Shown: positions 53,126-64,000, counted from the first letter of the stretch. The stretch is DNA of 64,000 nt from Notospermus geniculatus (GCA_002633025.1 NMRB01000201.1:39493-103492), one strand, 5' to 3'. Program-made: numbers and translations. The notes: generated by a model not told the origin, from the letters alone.

Positions 53126-53516
53126 CATCCAGGGCACCCTGGTGTTTGGGCTCCTCGCCAACTCTGACCCACAAACCCCAGGGGAGATCCGAACCGTTTG
53201 GTGTCTGAGCGAGCTCTTATATTTATTGTGCTTCCCCCTATAGCCGTAGAAACCAGAGCTAACCGTATAAAATGCTCACTAAATAGAACAGCCAAGCTGC
53301 CCTCGCTCCCAGGCAAACCGGCGTCATTTAACATCACTAATCTTCTGTATGATGAAACTACTGGAAGCGAGGTTCGTACAACATTTTGCAATAGAAGAGT
53401 TCCTATTGGCTGCCTCATTAACTGGCAGCAGGCCGACACGTTTTCCCGCGGTTGTGCCCGGCGGTTTGTGGGAAGTCAGCTGTGCGACTGACGCAAACCG
53501 ACGGGAGCCCGGCATG

Positions 53517-54089
53517 AGGTACATCTACATGTAAACTGTCATAAAAAGTGGCGCTATCAAATCCAAAGAGTTCATAAACGATACTTTAAGAGTATCCTCT
53601 TCGAGGAACATCTTTCATTTATCAGGTTCACGTATATGTTGTTTATTATCTTTGAGGAGGTATTAATCATACTGTTGTGTCTATCATACTTAATTCTACT
53701 GTTTCATTTGTCATCAACTTTTATTACTACGTTCAGAAACACACAGCAGACCAAGATATGGTTCGAATGTGTGTATAAACCAAAATGGAGGTCGTTGATA
53801 TGATCAAGTTAATAAAGACTTTATGTTGTAGTAAATCTGTTTGTGGGTTGTTCACTATAGTCGCTTCAAATGATTTAGGATTTTAACAGAATCGGAATGT
53901 AGTTACAGTGGGAGTGCATGTTATTGTAGGGACAGTGGTAGGATATGTAGCTAGATGTAGAGTATGCAGTGATAGCCCCTGATACACTTTTTACGCTACA
54001 GCTGTTCTTTAGTAATCACACGTACCGGTAACTTATTCAAAATGGTTGCCATGGCAGCCATCTTGGTTCTGTAGAAAGAGAATATAAAA
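53517..54089 (+). repeat. Duplicated block, copy 2
   Basis: Second copy of the 52348-52920 block. It is followed without a break by GGTGGATTTACAAGGAGCAC, which also flanks the other optineurin-like 3' cassette at about 59323. Confidence 0.9.
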
Positions 54090-54169
54090 TGGTGGATTTA
54101 CAAGGAGCACTCTGGTACACTGGTATCCTCTGTCAGAACCTATGGTTTCCATGCTTATGCGATGATGAC

Positions 54170-56836
54170 CTAATCTTCATCCAAGCAGGTGAACACGTGA
54201 ACCTGGAGTGAATCTAAACAGGGAAATGGGACACCACATTTCGGACATGTGTGTTGGGGTAGAGGTTGTCGACCTGGGGATGGCCTGCGTGTCCGCTGAA
54301 AGAAAAATAAAACAGATTATTTTTCATAAAATGGTTGTGGAATGGGCTGGTCTGGTCTGAGAGGATCAAGTGTGTGCTGAATGAAGTTTTGCTTTAGCTG
54401 CCCAGAAAGGTTTCTAGAGTCAGGACTCTTTTTGCTAAAGAACACACACAAGTTATTACCGTACCTCATCCTGAGGCAGCAAATTCTCTTGATGAAATCC
54501 CTCTCGTGGAGTCTGTATCTGTGCAATTTGTTGCTGTGAATAGCGTCTCAGTTCCTCATCCAACCTTTGTTTCTGCAGGAGGAGTTCGTCAAAACTTGCT
54601 CTTGTCTCTGCAAGCTGTTCATGGGCCCTTTCACGTGCTTCACGCTCCCTGGTAAAATCCTCCTGCATCTGTGCAATTTGTTGCTGTTGCTGTGAATAGC
54701 GTGTCTGGTCCTCATCATCCCAGCAGCGAAACGTGTCACCGCATTTCGGACATGTGTGCTGTTTGGGATGAGGTTGTCGGCCTGGGGATGGTCTGTGTGT
54801 CCGCTGAAAGAATAATAAAAGAGTAAGAAAAACAGGGAATCATTTTTAGCTCACCTCTGTGAGGTGAGCTTCTCTCATGGTGTGTTGTCCGTCGTCCGGC
54901 GTCGTCGTTAACAGGGGTGGCACGTTTCTAAACCGCTTGGGTTACAAACTTGACATTTGGTGTACAGGTCACAGGGACTTGAGGCATGCATTGCAGGGGT
55001 GGTGGGCGTGTTACAGAGGTCCATAAACAAACCCCCGAGTAATGCGACGGTGACGTATACCTAGTAGAATTTCTACTAGGTATACGTCAGTATACCGGGG
55101 CATTACTCGGGGGTTTGTTATTGGACCTCTGTAACACGCCCACCACCCCTGCAATGCATGCCTCAAGTCCCTGTGGTACAGGTACCTTATGGTAAAAACT
55201 ATCTCTGGACCGAAACTTAGCGCTGCCGCATGTACACTCTGGCCTGTAGGGGGCGCTTTGTGAAAACCTTCTTTTGGCCGTATCTCCTGAACGCTGTTAG
55301 CTAGAACCACGAAACTTTTATGGTGGGTTCCTCTGATGAGACTACATCACATAAATCCCGGGTTTTTGATTTGACCTACTTTTCAAGGTCACAGAGGTCA
55401 AAGTTCAAAATTCACTGTTTGGTGGCACATTTCATGGCTATTTGACATAGAGTGTTGTGATTTGGTGTGAAGATATATCTAGGCACCCTGCACAAATGCA
55501 CCAAATTTCAACCCGATCAGACTTCAAATATGGCCGCCAGGAAGCCATCTTGAAAAATGGACTTTGACCCACATTTTATAAATATGAGTAGGTAGGATGT
55601 TTTAACCTTGTCAAACTATGTATCTAGGTACCATATAAATATATGGTAAATTTCAGTCAGATTCGACGTCAAATATGGCCGCCAGGGAGCCATCTTGAAA
55701 AATGGACTTCGACCCACACCTAATAAATAGTGGTAGCTATGATGCTTTAACCGTGCCTAAATATGTGTCTTGGTACTGTCTACTTATATGCCAAATTTCG
55801 GTTCGATTGGACTTCCAACATGGCTGCCAGGCGGCCATCTTGAAAAATTGACTTTGGCCATGTCTCACCGGTAGTAAATGTTACGATGTTTCAATGTTGT
55901 CTAAATATCTATGCAAGTATCCTGTACATTCCTGCTAAAATTTCAGTCCCAACGAACGTCACGTGTGGCCACCAGGTGGCCATCTTGAAAAATAGAATTT
56001 TTGACATCTGTGACCTAGGCAGGAAAGTACTTCTTGGTGTGTTCAGCTTTATTCCTATCTGTCCTGATCCTTCATCATTCTCCACGAGAGTCACAGTTTC
56101 ACACTTAACCACGGAGACTTATCACAGAGGTGAGCACAATGGCCCTGGCCATTTCATTCATAAAATGGTCGTGAAATGTGGACTGGTCTATAAGTGCTAA
56201 CTGATACGTGATCTATTATGAAACCAAGATGGTATGCGATGTCGACTACAATAGGATCATACCGTACCTCTTCCTGACTGTTGATGCTCTCACTCTGAAG
56301 CTGCGCTATCCTCTGACGTAACTGATTCTCCGTCTCAGACTTTTTTCTGACGAGAGTGTCGTGACTTGTACACAAATCCTGGTAATCTTTGAGCAGCTGG
56401 GACTGACTTCTTTTAACGTCGTCAAGTTCTTTACTGTAAAGGAAATGAAACACTTCTACAATGTTATTGACAGGAAGTTTCAAATCCCTGGTCTAAATCT
56501 AAAGGCTAATTTTAGTCCTGGTCTAACCCTAAAGGCAACTTAATCCTTGCTTAAATCTAAAGGCAAATTTTGGGGAAAATGTGTTTTCCAATACTTTCAG
56601 GTAGGCCTATTTCCGCATAATTCGTGAATCCGTAACAGAATCTGTCTGTTTTCCACCACCTGTCATCAGGACATCGTTCTTACCTTTTCTTTAAAACATT
56701 TTCCTCGGCTGCATGAAGTTTGGACTGTAATGAACCAATCTGGAGTCTCATTGACTCAACAACTTCATTGGTCTTCGTCTGATGTCTCTGCAACTCACGA
56801 TTAAGGCGATCCATTTCCGATCTGTAGTCGCGGCAC
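54170..56836 (-). CDS. Second UBAN / zinc-finger cassette of the optineurin-like gene (copy A)
   Basis: Four exons with sound splice sites: 56836-56684, 56433-56268, 54803-54465 and 54295-54170. The first two duplicate the exons at 60999-60847 and 60566-60401, with the same lengths (153 and 166 bp) and phases. The third is a fused exon: it opens with the zinc-finger start HTCPKCGDTF, changes abruptly to RYSQQQQQIAQMQ, then runs into the UBAN-type EDFTREREARERAHEQ. The last exon carries a full CCHC finger (CPKCGVPFPCLDSLQVHVFTC) and stops after LDED. The exon matching 60226-60113 is absent; a 1.3-kb repeat sits in its place. No start codon or 5' exons precede this copy, so it is either an alternative 3' end of the gene at 59401-63225 or a partial duplicate. 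Frames are intact throughout. Confidence 0.75.
54848..56137. mobile_element. 1.3-kb repeat with AGCTCACCTCTGTGA inverted ends
   Basis: The left end AGCTCACCTCTGTGAGGTGA is mirrored by TCACAGAGGTGAGCA at the right. The body has at least four spaced blocks containing ATGGCCGCCAGG (or ATGGCTGCCAGG, GTGGCCACCAGG) and GCCATCTTGAAAAAT, spaced about 145 bp apart (near 55530, 55675, 55820, 55968). This resembles a widespread marine-animal repeat class starting AGCTCACCT. No transposase frame is seen. It lies in the intron of the copy A cassette. Confidence 0.75.
54970..55175. mobile_element. Nested fold-back element with 8-bp target duplication
   Basis: CACAGGGACTTGAGGCATGC at 54970 is mirrored by GCATGCCTCAAGTCCCTGTG ending at 55175. 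The centre is AGTAGAATTTCTACT. GTACAGGT flanks both ends exactly (54962-54969 and 55176-55183). It interrupts the larger repeat. Its tips (CACAGG-ACTTG) match those of the fold-back element over the ARPC4 start. Confidence 0.9.
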
Positions 56837-57224
56837 CTGTAATGACATAATCATTTGTCTTGTCATAAATAGGTCTAGTGTCAGAATTAACTCCACACCA
56901 CACATGCTTTCTAAACATGGAAAACTAATCAATGGCACCTCTTCAATCTTAATGCTTTAATAATGCATTGTAAACACCATGTTAACACCAACTTTGGCCT
57001 GAAAGACCTTGATCCTTCTGTTTGGAATTCATCCACCCCCTCCAAAGTTGAATCCCCTGCTACCACACCTCACTCCAAGGAGTCCTCCAGTACCACTAAT
57101 AGCTAATCCTAATCCTTGAGCTAATCCAACAAAGATCATTCCATTGTTGAAAGGATGGGGATTCCCCCGATGTACTTCACCAGATTCACTGAATCCGATT
57201 TCTCACTATCTGATACACTACATG

Positions 57225-57486
57225 CTATAATATAGCTAAATTGCATTCACCAACATGACAGAGAAAGGGAAGGCACCGGCTACAAAATGGTTTAAATGGA
57301 CCGAGCAAAAAGATACTTGATGTAGCAAAAATCATGTTGCCTTGGTCCCTCCAGTCGTATTCCACTGAAATCTCCTCAAATTGGTCATCGGATAGCCTCA
57401 AGTGCCTATAATGAACAGGTTTGCTGCTGAATGCAGTCCTCCTGTGTCCAGATATTGAACTTGATCTTTTGCCTCTTGGGAAGCAA
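57225..57486 (-). other. Unrecognised open frame between the two cassettes
   Basis: On the minus strand an ATG near 57500 opens a frame with charged, protein-like composition (RLSDDQFEEISVEYDWRDQG) for the first 60 codons, then becomes hydrophobic and low in quality. I do not recognise it. No matching sequence occurs beside the other cassette. It may be an exon of unknown use or chance. Confidence 0.2.
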
Positions 57487-58270
57487 GTGTGACTCTTCAT
57501 CTTATTTCAGCACTGGATAGATGCTTCCAGTTAGTTTACAGTCTAACAATTACGTGACAAGTTACTACATTTTCAAGATGTAATTAGTTTATTTATCAGA
57601 TAATACAGAAGCAAACTATTTCCCGGCATTCATTTCTCAGCAGCACCGATGATGACTTACATCTATGTATTGACATATAACATGTTGACTGTATTTCGAT
57701 ATACAACTTGTGTTGACTGTGGAACCCCCCAAACCTTACACCCTCATTTCAAATCCTTTACCCCTTGCCTTGCTACTCGGCAAAATTTCTTCAATAGCAG
57801 TATCAGGCAAGTTGAATGTGCTAACATATCTCGGCAATCCAAAACAACTACAAGTATTCATATATTACAAACGTTTTTAGCTAAAGTAATTCATAATCCC
57901 AATCCCAACCATAACCTTAAACGAAAGTAGAAAACTGAAAAGCTTACAATCTTCTAACCTTGATAAAAACTAGGACATTCATAAATTCAAGCTGCAAAGA
58001 TGACAAAAAAGTAGACAACAATTAAACACAAACACCAACAGTCATTTTGGACAATAGAAACCTCTCATCATCATGGTATTATAAAGAATATCACAGAAAA
58101 ACACAGAATAACAGGATAAACATCTTAAAGGTATTTACACTGATTTCATCATGGATATGTATGACATATAAGGCATGACGTTGACGATAATGCATGTTAG
58201 CAGTTTATACTTAGGCATAAACAACACTTATGATTAGGCGTAACATTTGATTCTGTACATGAATATTCTT

Positions 58271-58400
58271 AAGGCGCCTGTCCACGTGACAGATTTTGTC
58301 AAAAGTTTGCTGTCAGATAGTACTGTATGAAAGCAGTTATTGCCGTCTGACAGCAATAATTGACTATCTGACAGCAAACTGTCACGTGGAGCGGCGCCTT
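58271..58400. mobile_element. MITE-like inverted repeat (130 bp)
   Basis: AAGGCGCCTGTCCACGTGAC is mirrored by GTCACGTGGAGCGGCGCCTT, with inner complementary stretches TTTGCTGTCAGATAGT and CTATCTGACAGCAAA. It lies between the two optineurin-like cassettes. Confidence 0.85.
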
Positions 58401-58809
58401 CAGTGATTAGGGATATTCATAGATATTTGCCGATGTCCATAGAGGCAATGCATCTCCCTCAACATTAATTCCACAGAACCTCTCTTTTAGGAACACCTTT
58501 GGGAGTGACACATGCTGTCCTCTGTCGAGTAGTGTTCTTATTACTGAGGTCAAATGAATGCAATTTGGTTCTGAAATCTGATATCCTTGATGGAGAGGTG
58601 TCTTCCTGGTGGAAGTGTCCACTGAGGGAAGCTCCATGGAATATACAAGAAATATTCACCCACCGAGACAAATCATAAACAACCGCCATAGGTTGCTATT
58701 TCCCAGTGAGAGCCGAGACCCAAGAATAGTGGTTCTATGCAGTGGACCTGGCTCTCTACTTTCGAACGCAAAGGTGTGGAGAAATAAGGTGGATGTAAAG
58801 ATTGAGTGC

Positions 58810-59043
58810 AATAGACTCTATCACTCCAATAGAGCGCAGCACCTGACGGGTTGCTGGCTAGGCCTTCAGCGTCACGACGTCCCGTCCCCCATTCTGAACG
58901 CCATGACGTCACTCGAAAAACCTCCACTTGCTTCAGCGATCATGACGTCGTCTCACGTCAAGATGTCATGGAATGAGTACGGGACGTCGTGACGCTGTAG
59001 TTACCCGTCAGGTGCTGCGCTCTTTTGGAGTGATATAGTCTAT
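58810..59043. mobile_element. MITE-like inverted repeat (234 bp) rich in GACGTC
   Basis: ATAGACTCTATCACTCCAAT then AGAGCGCAGCACCTGACGGGT is mirrored at the right end by ACCCGTCAGGTGCTGCGCTC then TTTTGGAGTGATATAGTCTAT. The inner arms carry GCGTCACGACGTCCCGT and its complement. The centre holds several TGACGTCA-type words, potential ATF/CREB sites. Confidence 0.85.
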
Positions 59044-59400
59044 CGGACTGAACTGGACTCTCCAAGCAGTTGGAGGGATTCAAATGCAATAGGCTATCTC
59101 ATACAGCAAAGGCATCTTACTTGATCACCATTCATATACACTGATAGGAAACATCCAGACACATCAATTGAAGCAAAAGTCACATGCACAAGACATTGAA
59201 TTATCCCCAACAAGCTACAGAATATAACCGTCTCATGTATTCAGCCATATATTTACATGGACTATGTCGTCGCAAAGCATTATTTAGTCATAAAATGGTT
59301 TGGTTATTTTCGATACGGTATGGTGGATTTACAACGAGCACTCTGGTCCATTGGTATCCTCTGTCAGAACCTATGGTTTCCATGCTTATGCGATGACGAC

Positions 59401-62400
59401 CTAATCTTCATCCAAGCAGGTGAACACGTGAATCTGAAGCGCATCTAAATTGGGAAATGGGACACCGCATTTTGGACATGTGTGCTCCTGGGGTAGAGGT
59501 TGTCGACCCGGGGATGGCCTGCGTGTCTGCTGAAAGAATAATAAAACTGGGATTATTTTTCATAAAATGGTTGTGAAATTGGCTGGTCTGGTTTGAGAGG
59601 ATCAAGTGAGTGGTGAATGAAGTTTTGCTTTAGCTCCCCAGAAAGGTTTGTAGAGTCAGGACTCTTTTTGCTAAAGAACACACACAAGTTATTACCGTAC
59701 CTCATCCTCTCGTGAATACTGTTGCCGTTGCCCTGTCTGTGGTACCACAACATATTCATCACGACTCTGCATCTGTGCAATTTGTTGCTGTGAATAGCGT
59801 CTCAGGTCCTCATCCAACCTTTGTTTCTGCAGGAGGAGTTCGTCAAAACTTGCTCTTGTCTCTGCAAGCTGTTCATGTGCCCTTTCACGTGCTTCACGTT
59901 CCCTGGTAAAATCCTCCCTAAACACATCAGCCTGCAGTTGAAATACACAATAGTTTGAAAGAGGCTATGGACTTGAAACATCCCATGGCTATTTCAGACT
60001 TTACCAATTTATATTCCAAATGACACAATGAGCTATGTTGGATTCAGGGCCAAACTGGAATACCTGAAGAACTTCTATTGGTTTGAAAACCTGAAATAGG
60101 TGGACAGGTTACCTGGATTTTATAGAGAGACGCGTCATCCTTCTCAGCTTGCATAACACGAATCCTTCGGAAAAGATCCTCGATTTCTTCCTGTTTGATC
60201 CTGATCTCATCCCGCAAGGCCTTGCACTGAAATAAACAATAGAAAGAAATTTAGCTTGAATTTTCTTCCTCAGCCAGTTAGCCTAGGCCTGGCCACATTA
60301 TATGATTCTGCATGTTATGACCTCGTCGTCCGTCTAAGCCAATTCAATTTTGTTTCCTGCACTCAAGCCCAGCTCAAGAGGTGACTGTCTGTTTCCATAC
60401 CTCTTCCTGGCTGTTGATGCTCTCACTCTGAAGCTGCGTCATCCTCTGACGTAACTGATTCTCCCTCTCAGACTTTTGTTTGACGAGAGTTTCGTGATTT
60501 GTAAACAAATCCTGGTAATCTTCGAGCAGCTGGGACTGACTTCTTTTAATGTCGTCAATGTCTTTACTGTAAAGGAAATGAAACACATGTAAGCTTACAT
60601 TAACACAACACTTGTACATTGTTATTGACAGGAAGTTTCAAATCCGTGGATTTTAGTCCTGATCTAAATCTAAAGGCTAATTTTAGTCCTGGTCTAACCC
60701 TAAAGGCAAACTTAATCCTTGCTTAAATCTAAAGGCAAATTTGGGGGAAAATGTGTTTTCCAATACTTTCAGGTATTTCCCCATTTGTGAATCCATAACA
60801 GAATCGGTCAGTCATGCACCACATACCGGGGTATAATCTTTCTTACCTTTTCTTTAAAACATTTTCCTCGGCTGCATGAAGTTTGGACTGTAATGAACCA
60901 ATCTGGAGTCTCATTGACTCAACAACTTCATTGGTCTTCGTCTGATGTCTCTGCAACTCAAGATTAAGGCGATCCATCTCTGACTTGTAGTCATGGCACC
61001 TGCAACGATGTAAATATTTGTCTTGTCATCAACAATGTCAGAATTAACTCCACACCATGCTTTGTACTCAACATTGAAAACTAAGGGCACCACTTCCATC
61101 TCCTACACCTTAATGGCCTGAAAGACCTTGACTTTTCTGCTCTGGAATTCATCCATGGCCACAAATCGAATCCTCTTCTGCCACATCACACCACCACAAG
61201 TCCTCCAGACCCAGTTGTACTGGAACTTACGGATATATTATCCTTGTCGTAAGGACCCACAATTTCGTAGCTGCTTGTCTCAAAATAGGAAACTTGAGAT
61301 AACTTCACAAAAATNCATTACCTGCACAGTATCGTAATTCCTTAGGCTCTCCACCTTCTCCTTTTCTGAATCCCACAGATGTTTATTCTCTGTTACCAAG
61401 CGATCTACCTCCATGTTTAGCTGGTTATTCATTGCTACTACCTGGGAATGATGAGAAAAATGTAAATGCCAAAAGGACCAGACCAATTTTCATCCTAGGA
61501 AAATGGTGTGCTGATAGTCCTTAATGTATCTTATCATCAGTGTCTACTGATTGTCTTCTGGCACCCTCCACCAGTTTATATGGCATGGTCTAACCACCAG
61601 CTATAGAAGATTTCCTGTAAGGACTGATAGCTGGGGCTTCGGCCACAGAGTATGGTAATTCAGAGTTAAGCAATATTGAGAGCCGTCATGTGAAGAAAAG
61701 TTATGTAGCGAAATGGAATTGATATCTGGTGGGCCAATATCAAGCATCATGGGGCACGTTTGATCCTTTGAAGGTTGCAAAATTGAGATGCATTTTCAAC
61801 ATTTACAGAAATGAAAATGATGTTAAATAACCCACCTCCCGTTTTTCTCGCAGCAACTTGAGAGTGATATTCTCTCTCTCAATGATCTTATTCATCAGGT
61901 CATCACGTTCCTGTTCTAACTTTGCTCTTTGCTGTTCAATATCATCCTTCAGTTTCTGTAACGACTCTAAATCCAACATCAGCTGATTCGCCTGCGCCTT
62001 TGTGTTTTCCAGTTCTTTCAAGTATGTCTCTGGCAACTGGATATCAGTCTGTGTTTCTATCGTACCGTGTGACACAACATTCACTTCCATGCTGGACGAC
62101 GTCATCTTTTTGGACGAAGACATCTAAAGAGCGATAAAACAGAAATTATTGCCTTATTTGGGAACGGCTTTTTGGAATGCAATGCGAGAGCCCCTGAATA
62201 AACAATATATTATGATCATTGAGCCTTACCGACTGACTCATACTCTCCACTTTCTTCTGCAAATCTTCATTTTCCTGTTTTACTCTGCTGAGTTGTCCAG
62301 TGAGCATGTCCATCTCCAACTTGTCATCTTCACTTTGTGCACTTCCCTGCAAAAGAAATGGACAAATAACATCACAACCATTCAGTCAATTTTTTCAATG

Positions 62401-63225
62401 TTCTGTTGAAGTGATCGTCACTTATGCAGTCAGAATATTTCTTTGGAGATGGTATTAAAGTGAAAACAGACAATTTCAAGACTACTACTTAGGGTACGGT
62501 ACTGGTATGTGGGTATTCTATGAAACTTGAGTGCCAAATGTGAGTAGAATGCGGAGAAAACGTTTCCATAAAGTGACAGAAAACTTGGGAAAGAATTGGC
62601 CGCATTAACGGACCTCCTGTCTTGGTGCCTCTTGTTTATGTTTTAATTTTGCAATCTCGTCTCTCAACGCCTTGACGATGTCCTTTGCTTGGTTGTACTG
62701 TGTTTTCAAACGCTCTTGTTTCTCCGCCTCTTGCTCCTTCCATTCCTTCAAGATCTTGTACTGGTGGGCACAGGCCGCTGTGTTTTTCTGGGCATTTTCT
62801 GGAGAGTCAAAAGAACATTTGATCAGTGTGGACAGACAAGATGAGCTCAGTTCAGCTTGTTGTGGATTCAGTGAGGCAGAGCCTATGTAGGCAGAGTACA
62901 GATCAGCACACAGGGGCAGACTAATTGAGGTATCAAATATAAGGAGTTACATTTCAGCATACCGATTTTCTTATCAATTCACTAAAACTACTTAAATCCA
63001 TAGTATTTTGAACAACTCATGTTGTCTTTGACATAGATTACCTCGTAACTCTTTATTCTCCACAAGTAACAGTCTTATCCGCTGGCTAAGATCTTCAATT
63101 TCAATATCATCGGTTTCCATATTCCGGTGGAATTCCCCAGATCCATCGCCAAGCACAATGAAATCTGAAGAAGAATCTCCATTGGGAGAACTGGGCGAAA
63201 CACTGAGTCCTCCGTTTAATTCCAT
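59401..63225 (-). CDS. OPTN: Optineurin-like ubiquitin-binding autophagy/NF-kB adaptor
   Basis: A coiled-coil adaptor of the optineurin/NEMO group. Exons: 63225-63042, 62798-62614, 62346-62230, 62123-61836, 61441-61322, 60999-60847, 60566-60401, 60226-60113, 59931-59701, 59529-59401. The N-terminus has SSSDFIVLGDG, an LC3-interacting-type motif (F-I-V-L after serines), then a leucine-zipper-like LLLVENKELR as in optineurin. Long coiled coils follow, with IETQTD in exon 4. The UBAN-type core EDFTREREARERAHEQ matches the DFxxERxxRE pattern that binds Met1-linked ubiquitin. The end is a CCHC zinc finger (CPKCGVPFPNLDALQIHVFTC) and LDED stop. Visible coding length is 562 codons. Phases between 61322 and 60999 do not fit, so an exon of length 3n+2 is missing, probably at the single N at 61315. 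An acceptor just upstream of the ATG implies a 5' noncoding exon. OPTN is favoured over NEMO by the N-terminal features. Confidence 0.85.
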
Positions 63226-63233
63226 AGTTGCTG

Positions 63234-64000
63234 AAATGATAGAATTCAGAAACGACATGTATGCAGGAAAGAATTTTTGTGTGGCATTATGACCGACTGG
63301 ATGTGTCATGATAGGTCTAACAGCACAATGTAATGAGTACAATCGCAAAAAAAGTTTCTGTTCTGTGTCCAAGAAAATTCTTGCATGTTCCATCTCCCTA
63401 TTGCCATCCCTAAGACCGAGGTGTCATCTTGAGCATCTTCCCTCCTGTACCGGTATGTAGGCCTAAGGCCTAGGCCTATCGCTTGACTTCGACTTCATCT
63501 CCTCCTCCTTACCTTAGTCCTTTCGCTACCTTTCGTCTCTCGGTGTTTCCTCAATCCTTTTTTGCAGTGGTAACCATCCATAGGCCTAGTAAGGTGTAGT
63601 GATCAGCTAAATTTTATAGCTATATGTATGATGGCATTATTAAGGATATGAAATCAAATGAAATGAATCTACCTAGCTATATTACGTGATGTGTTGGACT
63701 TTGGCTTGGGGAGGGAGGACTCTCATCTCATCTCATCCTCATCAAGAAGTGGAGATTTTTAGCCTTTTTAGAAAGGATTCTAGTTACTACTAACCTTTAT
63801 GAAATGCACTACCATAATACAGCAACTAAAGACTGACATGAAATGGCGAAACAACCGAATTCTATGTCCTGAATCACTCTAATGAAAGTGGGAATTCCAA
63901 AACCAAGTCAAAATCAGGAGAAATTCTGGGATTCCCACAGTTCTATAAATAGACGGAATTCTGTGCGATGACGTCATTACCGTGGCCACATCCTGGGAAC
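63234..64000 (-). promoter_or_regulatory. Probable 5' region of the optineurin-like gene
   Basis: The coding start exon is preceded by an acceptor (TTTCAG|CAACTATGG), so transcription starts further up on this strand. A donor-like AAG|GTAAGG on the minus strand at about 63514 may end a noncoding first exon. TGACGTCAT near 63969 is a CRE/ATF-type site. No other gene is seen to the window end. Confidence 0.35.

Noticed and set aside
53126-53439. Minus-strand open frame beside the N gap
   Set aside because: Much of its length is N. The real part has no recognisable motif; a transposon origin is possible but I cannot support it.

Overview
This is eukaryotic nuclear DNA from an animal. Coding sequence is split by short GT-AG introns, the exon products match conserved metazoan proteins, and the spaces between and inside genes are packed with small terminal-inverted-repeat elements and fold-back hairpins. 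A marine invertebrate, most likely a non-vertebrate deuterostome, fits best. The basis is an optineurin-like gene, one single-copy member of families that are paired in vertebrates, and the repeat style. I cannot name the species. The sequence is a draft scaffold with two runs of about 205 Ns (22097-22302, 52921-53125) and five single Ns (450, 12324, 17829, 36910, 61315).

Layout, left to right. 1309-3851 (+): the 3' part of a NUAK-family kinase with a long 3' UTR. 6.4-12.2 kb: no convincing gene, several small repeats. 12325-17961 (-): a USP4/USP15-type deubiquitinase, missing its DUSP exon and its C-terminal catalytic half. 18343-22713 (+): a mitochondrial carnitine/acylcarnitine carrier (SLC25A20 type), head to head with the USP gene and with two alternative first exons. 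26439-29661 (-): ARPC4, complete at 168 aa, with one GC-AG intron. 30955-32996 (-): the mitochondrial protease ATP23, complete at 251 aa. 33-37.8 kb: repeats only. 37826-48663 (+): IMP dehydrogenase, whose core model is 514 aa, with a possible N-terminal extension exon and a possible in-frame 43-residue cassette exon in the catalytic flap. 48.7-54.1 kb: a 31-bp minisatellite, a duplicated block and a gap. 54170-63225 (-): an optineurin-like autophagy/ubiquitin adaptor whose 3' UBAN and zinc-finger exons are present twice in tandem.

The genes do not form an operon or one pathway. They cover cell adhesion and energy signalling, ubiquitin editing, fatty-acid import, actin nucleation, mitochondrial proteolysis, GTP synthesis and selective autophagy. 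Their grouping is still notable: from memory, the human orthologues of most of them lie on 3p21-25 or 12q, so the window may preserve an ancestral linkage block.

The strongest leads are: the in-frame flap exon of IMPDH; the tandem optineurin-like 3' cassettes with a fused zinc-finger/UBAN exon; the twin first exons of the carnitine carrier separated by an inverted-repeat element; and the ARPC4 start exon sitting inside a 0.73-kb fold-back element.
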